NCBI GenBank assembly: GCA_946480545.1
Contig: CAMLKY010000203.1
Span: 1-5,152 of the forward strand
DNA length: 5,152 bases
Reading direction: 5' to 3'
Source: an uncultured Acidobacteriota bacterium
Lineage (GTDB): Bacteria > Acidobacteriota > Blastocatellia > Pyrinomonadales > Pyrinomonadaceae
Shown here piece by piece: positions 4,612-5,152 of this stretch (position 1 is its first letter; each line of letters starts with the position of its first letter). The translations under genes were made by a program, and so were the position numbers. Below the pieces are notes generated by a model. That model was not told the origin of the DNA. It saw only the letters and a list, made by a program, of their open reading frames with translations, and did not search any database.

Positions 4612-5152
4612 CTACGATATAACGCCCTTTAGAGCCCGCGCGTTTCTTTTCAGTCCCGCCAGTTTCGTACGCTTCATTGCACTCTTACGAAATCGCTCCG
4701 CGTATGTTTCGGGCGTAAATTGTTCGACCTTGTCGAGATCGAGTGATGTTTCCCCTGATCGCGGATTGAATCGCTTTTCGTTGGACGGCTGCTCGAACCG
4801 ATTCCAGGGACAAACGTCCTGACAGATATCGCAGCCATAGATCCATCCGCTAAGGTGCGGAGCAATGTCTGCCGGGAGGTCGTCGGAGCGTAGCTCGATA
4901 GTCGCATAAGAGATGCAGCGATTCGAATCGACGACGAACGGATCGACAATCGCACCCGTCGGGCACGCGTCGATGCACCGCGTGCACGGGCCGCAACCGT
5001 CTTCTACGGGGTCGGACGGCGGCAGCGCGGCGTCGGTCACCACGGGGGCGTCGTCGGAGAGGTAGAACAGCGAGCCGTCGGTGTCGATGACCACGCCCTC
5101 GGCGTTGGTGATGCCGGTCGACATCATCGCGCCCTTGAGCGCTTCGCGCAGA
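4612..5152 (-). CDS. queG: Epoxyqueuosine reductase QueG, C-terminal part, cut by the window edge
   Basis: Cytoplasmic B12- and Fe-S-dependent enzyme for the last step of queuosine tRNA modification, epoxyqueuosine to queuosine. The frame is open to the edge, so the N-terminal roughly 200 residues are missing. About 179 codons are visible. Recognisable are the ferredoxin-like clusters CGPCTRCIDACPTGAI (codons 4995-4948), the NRCISYATIEL motif, and IYGCDICQDVCPWNRF, all close to the family consensus; the tail SAMKRTKLAGLKRN is typical of QueG, and the protein ends soon after without HEAT repeats. Odd: upstream of DPVEDGCG the usual GSWFFLGEI stretch is only vaguely present (GSLFYLSDDA), base composition rises to about 70% GC, and third codon positions become almost all G or C. 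The ATG codons at 5127 and 5124 are internal, not starts. moaA lies 237 bp downstream on the same strand, beyond a repeat block. Confidence 0.88.
   Translation of the reverse strand, partial: LREALKGAMMSTGITNAEGVVIDTDGSLFYLSDDAPVVTDAALPPSDPVEDGCGPCTRCIDACPTGAIVDPFVVDSNRCISYATIELRSDDLPADIAPHLSGWIYGCDICQDVCPWNRFEQPSNEKRFNPRSGETSLDLDKVEQFTPETYAERFRKSAMKRTKLAGLKRNARALKGVIS

Overview
The window looks like a piece of a moderately GC-rich bacterial chromosome, roughly mid-50s % GC by eye. My best guess is Acidobacteriota, class Blastocatellia (Pyrinomonadaceae-like). This is inference from the style of the proteins and from intergenic spaces packed with GTTCGTG- and TTTCTAG-type heptamer repeats; no marker gene here settles it.

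Layout. (1) 1-326: a repeat block, heptamer array / inverted REP-like pair / heptamer array in the opposite orientation. (2) 327-1850 (+): tandem-NBD sugar ABC transporter ATPase of the XylG type. (3) 1851-1988: spacer with a perfect 23-bp inverted repeat. (4) 1989-3131 (+): XylH-type permease. (5) 3132-3384: convergent spacer almost filled by a second kind of nested repeat block. (6) 3385-4374 (-): MoaA, first step of molybdenum cofactor synthesis, probably from a GTG start. (7) 4375-4611: a second copy of the block seen at 1-326. (8) 4612-5152 (-): the C-terminal part of QueG (epoxyqueuosine reductase), running off the right edge.

The genes are ordinary. xylG and xylH would form the energising and membrane parts of one monosaccharide importer; the periplasmic binding protein (XylF type) is not in the window. 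moaA and queG are co-directional, both encode Fe-S enzymes of cofactor or tRNA-modification pathways, and need not be functionally linked.

The unusual part is the intergenic DNA. Three of the four spacers share one architecture: 7-bp tandem repeats on the left, an inverted-repeat core, then the same heptamers in reverse complement on the right. Two different cores are used with two heptamer families, but the heptamers follow one rule (TTYSTNG, reverse complement CNASRAA), and one array at 210-307 passes from one family to the other without losing 7-bp phase. The arrays nearly fill the space between coding regions: one begins at the base after the xylH stop codon and another ends at the base next to the queG stop codon. 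The right-hand 140 bases also show an abrupt GC rise inside queG together with loss of the expected QueG sequence, which may be a junction or an assembly artefact.
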